Source: Bacillota bacterium (GTDB lineage: Bacteria > Bacillota > Dehalobacteriia > UBA4068 > UBA4997). Taken from it: DNA of 64,000 nucleotides. Position numbers and translations under genes: made by a program. Shown in pieces: positions 62,891 to 64,000 of this stretch (position 1 is its first letter; every line of letters begins with the position of its first letter). The notes under the pieces are model-generated. The model was not told the DNA's origin and did not search any database. It saw only the letters and a list, made by a program, of their open reading frames with translations. Location: positions 1 to 64,000 of the forward strand of contig JAETNY010000008.1 of NCBI GenBank assembly GCA_021771915.1. The letters run 5' to 3'.

Positions 62891-64000
62891 ATGGGTATTT
62901 TGGGAGATAACATAAAAAAGTTGGGTTTTGGCTTGATGCGTCTGCCACAAACCAACGGTGTAATTGATATTGAGCAGGTTAAACAGATGGTGGATTTGTA
63001 TATGCAGGCCGGTTTTACATATTTTGATACGGCCTGGGCTTATGCCGGCTCTGAAGACGCTATCCGGCAGGCGCTGGTTGCGCGTTATCCCAGGGAAAGT
63101 TTTCAGCTGGCCACTAAAAACGCTGCCTGGATAGACTGCAAAACAGCCGAGGAAGCTTATGCTCAGTTTGATATTTCTTTGCGCCAAACGGGCGCCGGTT
63201 ATTTTGATTTTTATTTGCTGCATAATCTGGGCGAGGGACGCACGAAATATTTTGACGATTATGATATGTGGAACTGGGTACAGGAACAGAAAGCGGCCGG
63301 TTTGATTAAGCATGTGGGCTTTTCTTTCCATTCTACGCCCGAGGAGTTGGAGAAACTTTTGCAGGCGCACCCGGAAATGGAGTTTGTGCAGCTGCAAATT
63401 AACTATGCTGATTGGGAAAATCCGGCAGTACAGTCGCGGCGCTGTTATGAGGTGGCAAGGGCTCACAACAAACCGATTATTATTATGGAGCCGGTTAAAG
63501 GCGGTATGTTGGCCACGCCGCCGCAGTCGGTTGTGGATATTTTGCAGGCGGCGGAGCCGCAAACCAGCCCGGCTGCCTGGGCAATTCGCTTTGCGGCTGA
63601 TTTGGACGGAGTTATTACCGTGCTGTCTGGTATGAGCAATCTGGCGCAAATGCAGGATAATCTGGCTTGTATGCGAGATTTTCATGGTTTGACGGCCGAC
63701 CAGCGGCAGGTTTTGCAAAAAGCGCAGGAGGTATTGAGTCATATTCCGCTTATTCCTTGCACCAGCTGCAACTATTGCGCCAAGGTTTGTCCTATGCAGA
63801 TTGGTATTTCCGGTTCTTTTACAGCGATGAATTATCTTACGCTTTATGGTAATAAGGAGATGGCGCGCAGCCAAGAGGGTTGGCTGGTGGGGCGGCATGG
63901 TTTTAAGCCGGCTAATGAATGTATTAAATGTGGCAGATGTGAAGAGGCTTGTCCCCAGCATATTGCTATTCGGGATAATCTGGCAAAAGTGAGCAGTGAG
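62891..64000 (+). CDS. Aldo/keto reductase with 4Fe-4S ferredoxin domain (runs off window)
   Basis: At least 370 residues, no stop before the window end. The aldo/keto reductase barrel opens KKLGFGLMRLP, with FDTAWAYAGSED (catalytic Tyr), AWIDCKT, DFYLLHNL and PVKGGML. Two cluster motifs follow, CTSCNYCAKVCP and CIKCGRCEEACP. Such proteins reduce carbonyl compounds with electrons from ferredoxin or NAD(P)H in anaerobes. ATG 62891 lies 22 bases after the S-component stop. It belongs to the same transcript. Confidence 0.93.
   Translation, partial: MGILGDNIKKLGFGLMRLPQTNGVIDIEQVKQMVDLYMQAGFTYFDTAWAYAGSEDAIRQALVARYPRESFQLATKNAAWIDCKTAEEAYAQFDISLRQTGAGYFDFYLLHNLGEGRTKYFDDYDMWNWVQEQKAAGLIKHVGFSFHSTPEELEKLLQAHPEMEFVQLQINYADWENPAVQSRRCYEVARAHNKPIIIMEPVKGGMLATPPQSVVDILQAAEPQTSPAAWAIRFAADLDGVITVLSGMSNLAQMQDNLACMRDFHGLTADQRQVLQKAQEVLSHIPLIPCTSCNYCAKVCPMQIGISGSFTAMNYLTLYGNKEMARSQEGWLVGRHGFKPANECIKCGRCEEACPQHIAIRDNLAKVSSE

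Noticed and set aside
62825-63961. 378-codon minus-strand frame opposite the aldo/keto reductase
   Set aside because: Shadow of the reductase and S-component genes; no ribosome binding site and no recognisable motif.

Overview
The window looks like an anaerobic, low-to-moderate GC member of the Bacillota (Clostridia or Negativicutes type). It carries Tn1549/CTn-like conjugation genes, TnpX-like large serine recombinases, cysteine-rich KTR proteins, a clostridial toxin-type sigma factor with a TcdE-like holin, and a flagellin/YjfB remnant. I cannot place it to genus. Almost everything from about 8.4 kb to 60.3 kb is accessory DNA. Several layers of integrative element lie end to end, and many genes are cut by deletions, single-base indels or in-frame stops.

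Layout. (1) 0.5-8.0 kb is a type I restriction-modification operon, hsdM - MNT - HEPN - hsdS - membrane protein - MNT - hsdR. hsdR carries one amber codon inside its Walker A motif. (2) 8.4-15.6 kb is a conjugation block of Tn1549 type: 5'-truncated VirB6, a radical SAM protein, PrgI, VirB4, NlpC/P60, DUF4315, DUF4366 and a truncated surface protein. (3) 15.6-19.9 kb holds a hairpin cluster, TnpW, a serine recombinase, MobC and a broken relaxase. (4) 20.2-31.4 kb is the most unusual part. A TcdR/BotR/UviA-type sigma factor and a TcdE/UviB-type holin are followed by three peptidoglycan hydrolases (C39-like, M23, CHAP). None has a signal peptide. Each sits behind the same TTTACA/CTCTTT promoter and the same 5' leader, and each is opposed by a convergent lipoprotein gene. 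This resembles the regulator-plus-holin logic of the C. difficile toxin locus, applied to cell-wall-degrading enzymes, and may be a holin-dependent antibacterial secretion system with its own immunity lipoproteins. (5) 31.6-35.8 kb is wreckage: XRE plus a sigma factor cut by an internally deleted IS3-family element, a Fic fragment, a second broken relaxase and a broken PD-(D/E)XK transposase. (6) 35.9-51.6 kb has an intact XRE, a sigma factor, a DUF4367 membrane protein and a small secreted protein. These lead into a class I lanthipeptide cluster with a precursor containing an FDLD box, three FtsX/MacB-like permeases, a membrane-fusion protein, an ATPase, LanB, LanC, LanT and two KTR zinc-ribbon proteins. 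(7) 51.6-56.8 kb is an element end: XRE, a sigma-like protein, a probable 345-nt structured RNA, a TnpW and two overlapping serine recombinases. They abut the 3' end of a flagellin gene and a broken yjfB. (8) 57.1-60.3 kb contains further element remnants and an intact Mrr-like double nuclease. (9) 60.7-64 kb looks like ordinary chromosome: a CmpB-type membrane protein, MerR with a 19-bp-spaced promoter, flavodoxin, an ECF-transporter S component and a 4Fe-4S aldo/keto reductase that runs off the window.

How it fits together. Two regulatory circuits can be read from DNA. The TcdR-like factor probably drives its own gene and the three hydrolases through near-identical promoters. The sigma factor at 36.3 kb probably drives its DUF4367 partner and the lanthipeptide precursor through a shared 38-bp promoter element. 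Several mobilisation genes appear to start at ATA, ATT or ACG rather than ATG, and several genes are disrupted, so the elements are probably immobile unless helped in trans. All functional statements come from reading motifs by eye. No database search was run.
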